Source of the DNA: Blastococcus sp. HT6-30
Lineage (GTDB): Bacteria > Actinomycetota > Actinomycetes > Mycobacteriales > Geodermatophilaceae
Reading direction: 5' to 3'
Assembly: GCF_039729015.1 (NCBI RefSeq)
Contig: NZ_CP155792.1
Coordinates: 1,012,001-1,076,000, forward strand
Length of the DNA stretch: 64,000 nt
A model generated the notes under the pieces. It did not search any database, was not told the DNA's origin, and saw nothing but the letters and a program-made list of their open reading frames with translations. This document shows positions 37,061-45,260 of the stretch, one piece after another; positions within the stretch are counted from its first letter, which is position 1; every line of letters starts with the position of its first letter. Both the position numbers and the translations under genes were made by a program.

Positions 37061-38422
37061 CTACCGGCGCCGCGCCACCGTCGTCGCCGCCTCCGGCGCC
37101 GCCTCGAGCGACCGGCCGCGGAGCTCGGGCAGCCCCCAGGTGGCGAGGGCCGCCAGCAGGAAGAAGGCGGCGAAGGTGCCGAAGACCAGGCCGGTGCCTC
37201 CGGCGGCGATCAGCGGCGGGACGCTCAGCGGCGCCGCGATCGAGGCCAGCCGGCCGAACCCGGCGGCGGCCCCGGCGCCGGTCGCCCGGAGGGCGGTGGG
37301 GTAGATCTCCGGCGTGATCGCGTAGAGGGCACCCCACGCGCCGAGGTTGAAGAACGACAGCACCATGCCGGTGACCAGCACCGCGGTGTCGCCGTCGGCC
37401 GTGGCGAACAACCCCGCCCCGACGGCCGAGCCGACGAGGAAGGTGGCCAGCGTCGGCCGCCGGCCCCACTTCTCGATGAGGAAGGCCGCCACGGCGTACC
37501 CGGGGAGCTGGGCCAGCGTGATGATCAGCGTGTACTGGAACGACTTCACCAGCGAGAAGCCGTCGTTGAACAGCAGCGTCGGCAGCCAGATGAAGGCGCC
37601 GTAGTACGAGAAGTTGATGCTGAACCAGACCACCCACAGGGCGGCGGTGCGCAGCCGCGTCGCGGCGGACCACAGGGCACCGGGTCCCGGCGGCGCGCTC
37701 GGCGGCTCGGGTGCCGGGGAGGCGACCGGCTCGACGCCGGCGGCCCGCTCGAAGCGGCGCACCGCGGCCTCGGCCTCCTCGGTGCGGCCGCGCAGCTCCA
37801 GGAAGCGCACCGACTCCGGCAGCCCCCGCCGGACCACGACCGCGTACAGCGCCGGCACGGCGCCGATGGCCAGCGCCCACCGCCAGCCGTCGTCGCCGCT
37901 GGGGACGACGAAGTAGCCGATGAGGGCGGCCAGCGTCCAGCCCACCGCCCAGAACGCCTCGAGCAGCACGACCACCCGGCCGCGGACCCGCGCGGGAGCG
38001 AACTCGCTGACCAGGGTGGAGGCGACCGGGAGCTCCGCGCCGAGCCCCAGGCCGATGAGGAACCGGAACACCAGCAGCGCCCCGACCGACCAGGACAGCG
38101 CCGCGGCCCCCGTCGCCACCCCGAAGACCAGCAGCGTCAGGGCGAACACCTGCCGCCGGCCGAACCGGTCGGCCAGCAGACCGCCCAGGGTGGCGCCGAT
38201 CGCCATGCCGACGAAGCCGATGGAGCCGATCCAGGAGACCTCGGTGGTGGAGAGACCCCACTGCGCGATCAGCGCCGTCATCACGAAGGAGATCAGGCCG
38301 ACGTCCATCGCGTCGAGAGCCCAGCCCATCCCGGAGCCGACGACCAGCCGACCGTGCTCGTTGGTGAAGGGCAGCCGGTCGAGGCGCTGGGCGCGGGTCA
38401 GCGGGGACGTCGGCTCGGTCAT
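37061..38422 (-). CDS. MFS transporter, sugar-porter/NiaP-like
   Basis: 453 residues, 12 membrane helices. Signature loops: LLADRFGRRQVF between helices 2 and 3, PESVRFLELRGR at the middle loop, and FLIEKWGRRPTL in the second half. These are the sugar-porter/aromatic-acid/niacin (NiaP) group. An ATP-independent H+ symport of a small organic acid or niacin is likely. ATG at 38422. It is a separate unit from the hydrolase gene 27 bases upstream. Confidence 0.87.
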   Translation of the reverse strand: MTEPTSPLTRAQRLDRLPFTNEHGRLVVGSGMGWALDAMDVGLISFVMTALIAQWGLSTTEVSWIGSIGFVGMAIGATLGGLLADRFGRRQVFALTLLVFGVATGAAALSWSVGALLVFRFLIGLGLGAELPVASTLVSEFAPARVRGRVVVLLEAFWAVGWTLAALIGYFVVPSGDDGWRWALAIGAVPALYAVVVRRGLPESVRFLELRGRTEEAEAAVRRFERAAGVEPVASPAPEPPSAPPGPGALWSAATRLRTAALWVVWFSINFSYYGAFIWLPTLLFNDGFSLVKSFQYTLIITLAQLPGYAVAAFLIEKWGRRPTLATFLVGSAVGAGLFATADGDTAVLVTGMVLSFFNLGAWGALYAITPEIYPTALRATGAGAAAGFGRLASIAAPLSVPPLIAAGGTGLVFGTFAAFFLLAALATWGLPELRGRSLEAAPEAATTVARRR

Positions 38423-38449
38423 GCCGTGCAGTCTCGCAATCGCCCGGGA

Positions 38450-39277
38450 TCAGCCGCGGACGTGGGCGGTGACCAGCTCGGCGGTGCGCTCGGCGGCGAG
38501 CTCGGGGATCCAGTGGGTCACGTCGTCGAGGACCTCCAGCCGGTACGCGGCGTCGACGAAGCGCCCGGTGTCCTCCGTGGCCGCGCGGCCGAGGAAGGCG
38601 TCACGGGTGCTCCAGACGTGGAGCGTGGGCACCCGGACCTTCCCGACCGGGTCCCGCCCGCTCCACGGCAGGGCGCGGTACCAGTTGATGGCCGCGGTGA
38701 GGGCACCCGGCTCGCGCATCCGCCGCACGTAGCGGTCGACGGCGTCGTCGGGGAGACCGCCGTGGGAGAGCATCCGGCGCAGCGCCGCGCCGTTGCCGGC
38801 GAGCAGGAGCTGCTCGGGCAGGACGGGCAGCTGGAACAGGCCCATGTAGTACGAGCGCAGCGCCTGGTCGCTGGTGACCATGGCGCGGGCCATGGCGCCG
38901 GGGTGCGGCACCGAGAGCGCGGTCAGCGTGCGCACCCGGTCGGGGTGCCAGGCGCCCAGCGCCCAGCCGACGATGCAACCCCAGTCGTGCCCCACGACGT
39001 GCGCGGACTCCAGGCCGGCGGCGTCGAGCAGGGCGAGGACGTCGTCCGCCGTCTCGCGCAGCCGGTAGTGCGACCGCCCGCGCGGCCGGGCCATGGGGGA
39101 GTAGCCGCGCTGGTCGGGCGCGAGGGTGCGCAGGCCGTGCTGGTGCAGGGCTGGCGCGACCCGGTCCCACGCGGTCGAGTCCTGGGGGAAGCCGTGCAGG
39201 AGGACGACGGGCTCGCCGTCGGTCGGTCCGGCGTCCCGGACGTCGAAGGTCAGGCCGTCGCGGCGGAAGCTGTCCAC
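38450..39277 (-). CDS. alpha/beta hydrolase, epoxide-hydrolase-like
   Basis: 275 residues. The fold has the HG oxyanion motif LLHGFPQDSTAWD, the nucleophile Asp in GHDWGCIVGW (in place of Ser, hence epoxide or haloalkane-type chemistry), a late WSTRDAFLG Asp, and the His in VTHWIPE. The Arg/Tyr cap (GLFQLPVLPE, INWYRALP) is seen in epoxide hydrolases. The GTG at 39277 has a GAGAGG ribosome site. Divergent from idi. Confidence 0.88.
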   Translation of the reverse strand: MDSFRRDGLTFDVRDAGPTDGEPVVLLHGFPQDSTAWDRVAPALHQHGLRTLAPDQRGYSPMARPRGRSHYRLRETADDVLALLDAAGLESAHVVGHDWGCIVGWALGAWHPDRVRTLTALSVPHPGAMARAMVTSDQALRSYYMGLFQLPVLPEQLLLAGNGAALRRMLSHGGLPDDAVDRYVRRMREPGALTAAINWYRALPWSGRDPVGKVRVPTLHVWSTRDAFLGRAATEDTGRFVDAAYRLEVLDDVTHWIPELAAERTAELVTAHVRG

Positions 39278-39351
39278 CCGACCTCTCTGCCCCGCCCGGT
39301 TCCCGCGCACACGGGGAGGCAGCGCTCGCGCCGATCGGGGACCATGGGCCG

Positions 39352-39891
39352 GTGACCGCGCCCCCTGTCGAATTCATCGTGCTGGTCGACGACGACGGGC
39401 GGGAGATCGGCACCCTACCCAAGCCGCAGGTGCACCACGGTGAGACGCCGCTGCACCGGGCGTTCTCCGCCTACCTGTTCGACGACGGGGGCCGGTTGCT
39501 GGTCACCCGCCGGGCCGCGGCCAAGGCGACCTTCCCGGGCATGTGGACCAACACCGTGTGCGGGCATCCGGGCCCGGGTGAGGACGACGGCGCGGCCATC
39601 GCGCGGCGGGCCGATTTCGAGCTGGGCCTGCAGGTGGCCGACGTGCGCCCGGCGCTGCCCGGCTACCGGTACCGGGCGGAGTTCCGCGGCGTCGTGGAGA
39701 ACGAGGTCTGCCCGGTGTACGTCGGTCGCTTCACCGGGGAGCCGGCCCCGGAGCCGAGCGAGGTGGGGGAGTGGGAGCTGCTCGACTGGGCCGCGTTCCG
39801 CCGTCGCCAGGAGACCGAGGGGGACGCCTGGTCGCCGTGGTGCCGGGAGCAGGCCCGGCTGATCGAGGAGGCCGGGCTGCACCGGGTCTGA
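39352..39891 (+). CDS. idi: isopentenyl-diphosphate delta-isomerase, type 1
   Basis: 179 residues, Nudix fold. It interconverts IPP and DMAPP for isoprenoids. The catalytic Cys is in TNTVCGHP and the catalytic Glu in ENEVCPVY. Metal-binding His residues are in KPQVHHGETPLHRAF, followed by LLVTRRAAAKATFPGMW. Full length. The GTG at 39352 is in a GC-rich divergent region without a strong ribosome site. Confidence 0.95.
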   Translation: MTAPPVEFIVLVDDDGREIGTLPKPQVHHGETPLHRAFSAYLFDDGGRLLVTRRAAAKATFPGMWTNTVCGHPGPGEDDGAAIARRADFELGLQVADVRPALPGYRYRAEFRGVVENEVCPVYVGRFTGEPAPEPSEVGEWELLDWAAFRRRQETEGDAWSPWCREQARLIEEAGLHRV

Positions 39892-39994
39892 TCCGTCCCC
39901 GATGGCCCCTCGCGGTCGGTCCTTCCGACCTGCGGCCCCGTCGATCTTCGGAGAGGCTGTCGGCGACGGGCACGCGCGGACGACGGAGGGCTGC

Positions 39995-40768
39995 ATGGAG
40001 ACGTCGCTGAAGGGCCGGGTCGCACTGGTGACCGGTGCGGCGAGCGGCCTGGGGCGGGCGACCGCGCTGGCGCTGGCAGAGGCAGGTGCGCACGTGGTGA
40101 TCGCCGACATCGACGCCGCCGGCAGCGAGGAGACCCTGTCCCGGGTGAGCGCCGCCGGTGGCTCGGGCGAGGCGCTCGGCCTGGACGTCACCCGGGACGA
40201 GAGCCGGCGCGCGGTCGTCGCCGACCTGTTCGACCGGCACGGTGAGGCGTTCGACGTGCTGGTCAACGTCGCCGGCATCGACCGCCCGGGCTACATCACC
40301 GACATCGACCTCGCCGACTACCAGCGGGTGCAGGCGGTCAACTGCGAGGGCCCGATCTTCCTCACCAGCGAGTTCATGAAGCGGGTGCAGCACCTGCCCG
40401 AGGGGCGCACCGCCGACGTGGTGCACGTCGTCTCGCTGTCGGCCATCACCTCCGGCAGCGGGGCGATCGCCTACAACGGCTCCAAGGCGGGCTTCCTCAA
40501 TGCCACCAGATGCATCCAGCGGGAGCTGCGCGAGAAGGCGGCCCGCCAGGAGGACGGCAGCGAGCGGCCGTTCCCGTGCCGCGTGCAGAGCGTCATCCCC
40601 GCGGCGATGGACACGCCCATGATGGAGCAGTGGGGCATCCCCGGGCACCTGATGATGCCGCCGTCGGCGGTCGCCGAGGCCATCCGCACGCTGCTGCTCC
40701 TGCACCCGGCGGCCTTCATCCCCGAGATGCAGATCGTGCCCCGGCTCGAGCCCAACTTCCCCCGCTGA
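39995..40768 (+). CDS. short-chain dehydrogenase/reductase
   Basis: 257 residues, classical SDR. Cofactor motif TGAASGLGRA (about 14-23), ADIDAA suggesting NAD, and active-site Ser and YNGSK in VVSLSAITSGSGAIAYNGSK. The later INPxxxxT-like PAAMDTPMMEQW places it near ketoreductase/sorbitol-type SDRs. GGAGGG precedes the ATG. Substrate unknown. It is followed 21 bases downstream by a small gene. Confidence 0.88.
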   Translation: METSLKGRVALVTGAASGLGRATALALAEAGAHVVIADIDAAGSEETLSRVSAAGGSGEALGLDVTRDESRRAVVADLFDRHGEAFDVLVNVAGIDRPGYITDIDLADYQRVQAVNCEGPIFLTSEFMKRVQHLPEGRTADVVHVVSLSAITSGSGAIAYNGSKAGFLNATRCIQRELREKAARQEDGSERPFPCRVQSVIPAAMDTPMMEQWGIPGHLMMPPSAVAEAIRTLLLLHPAAFIPEMQIVPRLEPNFPR

Positions 40769-40789
40769 TCGATCGTGAGGAACAGCCGC

Positions 40790-41065
40790 GTGAACGCCCC
40801 GGACGACCCCACCCCGGACACCGCGATGGCCTCCGGGACCGACGCCGGCCGGCCCGGCGGTCACCTCGGCCCGGGTGACCTCGCGCCCGACGAGGAGCGG
40901 CTGCTCGCCGCGCTGGAGCGCGACGGCCGGGCGGCGGGTCCGGGTTCCCCGGAGGAGACCACCCCGGTCGTGCGGGCGGCCGAGGACGAGGCGCCCCTGC
41001 CGGCCGAGGGCGGTACCCCCGACGACGGTCTGACGCCCCGGTTCGTCGCGCCCGAGCCTGACTGA
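40790..41065 (+). CDS. hypothetical acidic disordered protein
   Basis: 91 residues, strongly acidic and Pro/Gly/Ala-rich (PDDPTPDTAMAS, EEERLLAALERDG, ETTPVVRAAEDEAPLPAEGG), so probably intrinsically disordered. GAGGAA 7 bases before the GTG at 40790 supports that start. An alternative GTG at 40775 would add five residues. It follows an SDR gene on the same strand; no family recognised. Confidence 0.65.
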   Translation: MNAPDDPTPDTAMASGTDAGRPGGHLGPGDLAPDEERLLAALERDGRAAGPGSPEETTPVVRAAEDEAPLPAEGGTPDDGLTPRFVAPEPD

Positions 41066-41078
41066 GCGCGCAGCCGGG

Positions 41079-41183
41079 TCAGCTCGCCCGGGGGCGCAGG
41101 CAGACGGCGACGAGCGCGACGTCGTCCTCCGTGCCCTCGGGCAGCAGCCGGTCGATCAGCCGGTCGCTCGTCGTGCTGACCGG
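41079..41183 (-). pseudogene. remnant of a SpoIIE/PP2C-type phosphatase C-terminus
   Basis: The reverse strand reads SDRLIDRLLPEGTEDDVALVA then VCLRPRAS and a stop, the typical final 30 residues of SpoIIE-type PP2C phosphatases (the DDVALVAVRL end). No catalytic part precedes it; the frame upstream runs into the heme oxygenase reading in another phase and is Arg/Pro noise. The last codons therefore look like the scar of a deleted gene that lay downstream of the heme oxygenase. Confidence 0.5.
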
Positions 41184-41245
41184 CCCCGCTGCCGCGCGGG
41201 GTCCACGCCGGGCAGCAGTTCGGGGAGCAGGAACTCGACGGCGGG

Positions 41246-41887
41246 TCACCCAGGAGCCACCTGGGCGCGCGCGGCGGGGCGGCACCACGCGGCGAGCGCC
41301 CCGAAGGTCTCCCGGGCGGCGGAGACGATGCGCTCGACGTCGCCGCCGGTCGCCACGTGCTCGCGGGTGGCCCGGCGGTAGGCCGCCCACATGGCGCCCG
41401 TCTCGGGTCCGTAGGGCGAGAACGCGCGGATGCGTACGCCGGACAGGCGGGGCAGGCCGGCCAGGTGCCGGTCGATGAACGTCCCGCCGAGCGTCGAGCC
41501 CTCCAGCACGTAGAGCCGGCCCAGCGCCTCGTCGGTGCCGGCCACGGGGGGCAGCGCGGGCGCGGCAGCCGGAACGGGGGCGCCGAGGGCGGCGAGGTCC
41601 GCGGCGAACAACCCGGCCCGGCGCCGGCGGGTCCAGTCGACGGTCCCGGCGTCGGCGGGGCGACGGGCGGCCCACCCGTCCAGCCCCGCCTCGGCCGCGG
41701 CCCAGAAGCCGTGCATCAGCCCGAGCACCTGGGCGAGCCGGTCGCGGTCGAGCTCCGGATCGAGCAGGTCCAGGGTGTCCTCGAGGGCCTGGTGCTCCTC
41801 CGCCGTGCCGGTGCGCAGCCGGCGCAGCACGTCGTCGGCGCCGCTGCGGTGGTCCTCCTGGTGCGCACCCGTCTCTCCCGCAGCCAT
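41246..41887 (-). CDS. biliverdin-producing heme oxygenase (BphO-type)
   Basis: 213 residues. The proximal haem His is His32 in LRTGTAEEHQALED. The distal glycine-rich helix is YVLEGSTLGGTFIDRHL. Bacterial enzymes of this group degrade haem to biliverdin, often the chromophore source for a bacteriophytochrome. No phytochrome gene follows; instead a fragment of a SpoIIE phosphatase end lies 60 bases downstream. The ATG at 41887 is used. Biliverdin could serve iron recovery or a phytochrome elsewhere. Confidence 0.87.
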   Translation of the reverse strand: MAAGETGAHQEDHRSGADDVLRRLRTGTAEEHQALEDTLDLLDPELDRDRLAQVLGLMHGFWAAAEAGLDGWAARRPADAGTVDWTRRRRAGLFAADLAALGAPVPAAAPALPPVAGTDEALGRLYVLEGSTLGGTFIDRHLAGLPRLSGVRIRAFSPYGPETGAMWAAYRRATREHVATGGDVERIVSAARETFGALAAWCRPAARAQVAPG

Positions 41888-41942
41888 CCCGACGAGCGTA
41901 GGTGACCGGTGGGGACCAGGGGCGGTGGGCCCGGGGAGCCGG

Positions 41943-42002
41943 GCTCCAGCCGGTAGTGCAGCGTCCGGCGGTGGATGCGCAGCGCCGTCCGGAAGTCCCG
42001 TA
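41943..42002 (-). pseudogene. remnant of a PucR-type regulator HTH
   Basis: The reverse strand reads RDFRTALRIHRRTLHYRLE, a near match to the C-terminal helix-turn-helix of PucR-family regulators (the HxRTLxYRL signature). The rest of a PucR protein is absent on both sides and the frame runs on without a proper end. Proline dehydrogenase genes of actinobacteria commonly have such a regulator divergently placed, so this is likely its eroded remains. Confidence 0.5.
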
Positions 42003-42078
42003 CATCTGGCCCTGGCCCGGACGGGTGGACGTGCCTAGCGTTCTCAGGTGTCGGCGTCGTCCGCACCTGGGAGGCCCC

Positions 42079-43008
42079 GTGCTGCTCTCCAAGGCCCTGC
42101 TCGCCGCCTCCCGCCGGCCGGCCCTGCGGCGGGCGGTCACCGGCACGCCGACCACCCGCGAGGTGGTCGACCGGTTCGTCGCCGGGGAGACGTTGGACGA
42201 CGCGCTGGCCGCCGTCCGCTCGCTGACGCCCGACGGGATCGCGGTGACCCTCGACCACCTCGGCGAGGACGTCACCGACCGCGCCCAGGCGCGGCGGACC
42301 CGCGACGCCTACCTCGCCGCGCTCGAGGCGCTGGCCCCGCTCGGGCTGGGACCGGCCGCCGAGGTCTCGGTGAAGCTGTCGGCGTTCGGCCAGGCGCTGC
42401 CCGACGGGCACGACCTCGCCCTCGAGCTGGTCCGCCCGGTGGTCGAGGCGGCTTCGGCCGGCGGCACGACGGTCACCGTCGACATGGAGGAGTCCCGGAC
42501 CGTCGACTCCACCCTGGCCACGGTCGCCGAGCTGCGGAAGGAGCATCCGGGAACCGGCGCGGTTCTCCAGTCGATGCTCTTCCGCACCGAGGACGACGCC
42601 AAGGCCCTCGCGGTGAGCGGCTCCCGGGTGCGGCTGGTGAAGGGCGCCTACGACGAGCCCGGGACCGTCGCCCACCGGAGCCGCAAGGACGTCGACGCGG
42701 CCTACGCCCGGTGCCTGGAGATCCTCATGAGCGGGCCGGGGTACCCCATGGCCGGCTCGCACGACCCGGCGATGGTGCAGCGGGCGCACGAGCTCGCGGC
42801 GCAGCACTCGCGCGCCGCGGACAGCTGGGAGGTGCAGATGCTCTACGGCATCCGCCCCGACGAGCAGCGCCGGCTGGCCGCCGCAGGAACCCGCGTCCGG
42901 GCCTACGTGCCCTACGGCGCCGACTGGTACGGCTACTTCGTGCGCCGCCTGGCCGAGCGCCCGGCCAACGTCGCCTTCTTCCTCCGCTCGCTGCTCACCC
43001 GATCCTGA
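42079..43008 (+). CDS. proline dehydrogenase (PRODH)
   Basis: About 309 residues, the monofunctional PRODH that oxidises proline to pyrroline-5-carboxylate with FAD. Barrel signatures: EVSVKLSAFG, VTVDMEESRTVDSTL, RLVKGAYDEP, AGSHDP, EVQMLYGIRPDEQ, YVPYGADWYGYFVRRLAERP. The start is the GTG at 42079 with GGGAGG four bases upstream; a TAGCGT box at 42034 would give a short leader. pruA begins 13 bases after the stop, so electrons and substrate pass from one to the next enzyme. Confidence 0.93.
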   Translation: MLLSKALLAASRRPALRRAVTGTPTTREVVDRFVAGETLDDALAAVRSLTPDGIAVTLDHLGEDVTDRAQARRTRDAYLAALEALAPLGLGPAAEVSVKLSAFGQALPDGHDLALELVRPVVEAASAGGTTVTVDMEESRTVDSTLATVAELRKEHPGTGAVLQSMLFRTEDDAKALAVSGSRVRLVKGAYDEPGTVAHRSRKDVDAAYARCLEILMSGPGYPMAGSHDPAMVQRAHELAAQHSRAADSWEVQMLYGIRPDEQRRLAAAGTRVRAYVPYGADWYGYFVRRLAERPANVAFFLRSLLTRS

Positions 43009-43021
43009 GAACGAGGTACCC

Positions 43022-44647
43022 ATGGACGCCGTCACCCGTGTCCCGGCACCGCGCAACGAGCCGGTGCTCACCTACGCCCCCGGCGCGCCGGAGCGCGCCG
43101 AGCTCCACGCCCGGCTGGGCGAGCTCGCCGCCACTCAGCTGGAGCTGACCAGCACGATCGGCGGCCGGCAGCGCATGGCCGGCGGCGACCCGTTCGACGT
43201 CGTGCAGCCGCACCGGCACCGCGCCGTCCTCGGCACGTCGGCCAACGCCACGCACGGCGACGCCCAGGACGCCGTCCGGTGCGCCAAGGAGGCCGCCCCG
43301 GCCTGGCAGGAGCTTTCCTTCGACGACCGCGCCGCGGTGTTCCTGCGCGCGGCCGACCTGCTGGCCGACCCCTGGCGGCAGACCCTCAACGCGGCCACGA
43401 TGCTCGGCCAGAGCAAGACCGCGCAGCAGGCGGAGATCGACAGCGCCTGCGAGCTGATCGACTTCTGGCGCTTCAACGTGCACTTCGCGCGGCGGATCCT
43501 CGCCGAGCAGCCCGAGTCCTCGCCCGGTGTCTGGAACCGCACCGACCACCGGCCGCTCGAGGGCTTCGTCTACGCGATCACGCCGTTCAACTTCACCGCG
43601 ATCGCCGGCAACCTGCCCACCGCGCCGGCGCTGATGGGTAACACCGTCGTCTGGAAGCCGGCCCCCACCCAGCAGTTCGCCGCGCACTTCCTCATGCGGC
43701 TGCTGGAGGAGGCCGGCCTCCCGCCGGGCGTCATCAACATGGTCACCGGCGACGGGATCGCCGTCTCCGAGGTGGCGCTGGCCGACCGCGACCTCGCGGG
43801 CATCCACTTCACCGGCTCGACCCCGGTGTTCCAGCACCTGTGGCGCACCGTGGGCGACAACATCTCCTCCTACCGCGGCTACCCGCGCATCGTGGGCGAG
43901 ACCGGCGGCAAGGACTTCGTCGTCGCCCACCCCTCGGCCGACGTCGACGTGCTGCGCACGGCGCTGGTCCGCGGCGCCTTCGAGTACCAGGGCCAGAAGT
44001 GCTCGGCGGCCTCCCGGGCCTACGTCCCGCGCAGCGTGTGGTCGCGGCTCCGGGACGACCTCGTCGCCACCACCGAGTCGCTGGAGATGGGCGACGTCAC
44101 CGACTTCTCGAACTTCATGGGCGCGGTCATCGACCGGAGGTCCTTCTCCAAGCTGGCCGGCGTCCTCGACCGGGTGGACGACGATCCTGCCCTGTCGATC
44201 GTCGCCGGCGGCACCGCCGACGACAGCGAGGGCTTCTTCGTCCGCCCGACGATCATCGAGGGCACCGACCCGGGCCACGAGGTCTTCACCACCGAGTACT
44301 TCGGGCCGGTGCTGGCGGTGCACGTCTACGACGACGCGGACTACGACACGGTGCTCACGCAGATGGAGTCCGCGGCGCCCTACGCGCTCACCGGCGCCGT
44401 CATCGCGCAGGACCGCGTGGCGATCGCGCACGCGCAGGAGTTCCTCCGGCACGCGGCGGGCAACTTCTACGTCAACGACAAGCCGACCGGCGCCGTCGTC
44501 GGCCAGCAACCCTTCGGCGGCGGGCGGGCCTCGGGCACCAACGACAAGGCCGGCGCCGCGCAGAACCTCATGCGGTGGACCAGCAGCCGGTCGATCAAGG
44601 AGACGTTCGCGCCGGCGACCGACCACCGCTACCCGCACATGGGCTGA
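43022..44647 (+). CDS. pruA: L-glutamate gamma-semialdehyde dehydrogenase (P5C dehydrogenase)
   Basis: 541 residues, ALDH superfamily, second step of proline catabolism. NAD-binding FTGSTPVF and ITPFNFTAIAGN, catalytic Glu in VGETGGKD (about 292) and catalytic Cys in GQKCSAAS (about 325). The C-terminal GQQPFGGGRASGTNDKAG anchor (GGGRASGTNDKAG) is the family pattern. ATG at 43022 after GAACGAGGTA. It forms one unit with PRODH. Its 3' end overlaps by 19 bases the convergent DUF488 gene. Confidence 0.96.
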   Translation: MDAVTRVPAPRNEPVLTYAPGAPERAELHARLGELAATQLELTSTIGGRQRMAGGDPFDVVQPHRHRAVLGTSANATHGDAQDAVRCAKEAAPAWQELSFDDRAAVFLRAADLLADPWRQTLNAATMLGQSKTAQQAEIDSACELIDFWRFNVHFARRILAEQPESSPGVWNRTDHRPLEGFVYAITPFNFTAIAGNLPTAPALMGNTVVWKPAPTQQFAAHFLMRLLEEAGLPPGVINMVTGDGIAVSEVALADRDLAGIHFTGSTPVFQHLWRTVGDNISSYRGYPRIVGETGGKDFVVAHPSADVDVLRTALVRGAFEYQGQKCSAASRAYVPRSVWSRLRDDLVATTESLEMGDVTDFSNFMGAVIDRRSFSKLAGVLDRVDDDPALSIVAGGTADDSEGFFVRPTIIEGTDPGHEVFTTEYFGPVLAVHVYDDADYDTVLTQMESAAPYALTGAVIAQDRVAIAHAQEFLRHAAGNFYVNDKPTGAVVGQQPFGGGRASGTNDKAGAAQNLMRWTSSRSIKETFAPATDHRYPHMG

Positions 44648-45180
44648 TCCCGGGGGTGGGCGGGCCAGTAGAGGAGGCCGTCGTCGCCGAGCACCGCCCC
44701 GTCAGAGGTGCGGTGCGGGGTGAGCCGGCCGTCGGGCATCAGGTGCAGCACGGGGGTTGCCCGGGCCAGGACGGCGACGTCGGCGACCAGCCGCCGGTGG
44801 CACCGCCACCACACGCTCTCGCTGCACATCACCGCCACCGTCGCGCCGGCCGCCTCGGTGAGCACCTCGTCCAGCGCGGCGGCGAAGCCGGGCGTGCGCG
44901 TGTGGGCGGCGTAGGCGGCGAACTGGGCGACCGTCCACCAGTCGTCCGGCACCGGCGCGCCGGACGGCAGCCGCCGGCGACCGCCCAGCCGTTCCTCCCA
45001 CCGGTAGCCGACGCCCGCGGCGGGGAGCCACTGCTCGAGCGCCTCCCGCCGCACGTCGGGGTTGGTCCGGCTGCCGGGGAAGCGGCGCACGTCGACGACC
45101 ACCTCCACGCCGGCCCCGGCCAGGCGGGCGCCCAGCGCGGTGCGGTCCTCGGGCCCGTGGCCCACGGTCAGCAGCGGCAC
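44629..45180 (-). CDS. DUF488 family protein
   Basis: 183 residues. N-terminal LLTVGHGPEDRTALGARL, middle VDVRRFPGSRTNP and a C-terminal MCSESVWWRCHRRLVAD; the CxE...CHR pattern is the DUF488 hallmark, suggested to bind metal or nucleic acid. The function is unknown. The GTG at 45180 has GGAGGAGGAC immediately upstream. Overlaps the pruA end. Confidence 0.85.
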   Translation of the reverse strand: MPLLTVGHGPEDRTALGARLAGAGVEVVVDVRRFPGSRTNPDVRREALEQWLPAAGVGYRWEERLGGRRRLPSGAPVPDDWWTVAQFAAYAAHTRTPGFAAALDEVLTEAAGATVAVMCSESVWWRCHRRLVADVAVLARATPVLHLMPDGRLTPHRTSDGAVLGDDGLLYWPAHPRDQPMCG

Positions 45181-45260
45181 GTCCTCCTCCCTACCCGGGC
45201 GCTGCGGGCCATGCCCCGCCCGGCATGCTCGACGGGCACGACGGACGACGGAGGAGCGGC

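Noticed and set aside
42048-43148. Forward frame overlapping PRODH in another phase
   Set aside because: Arg/Gly/Ala repeats without motifs; PRODH in the main frame has all family signatures.
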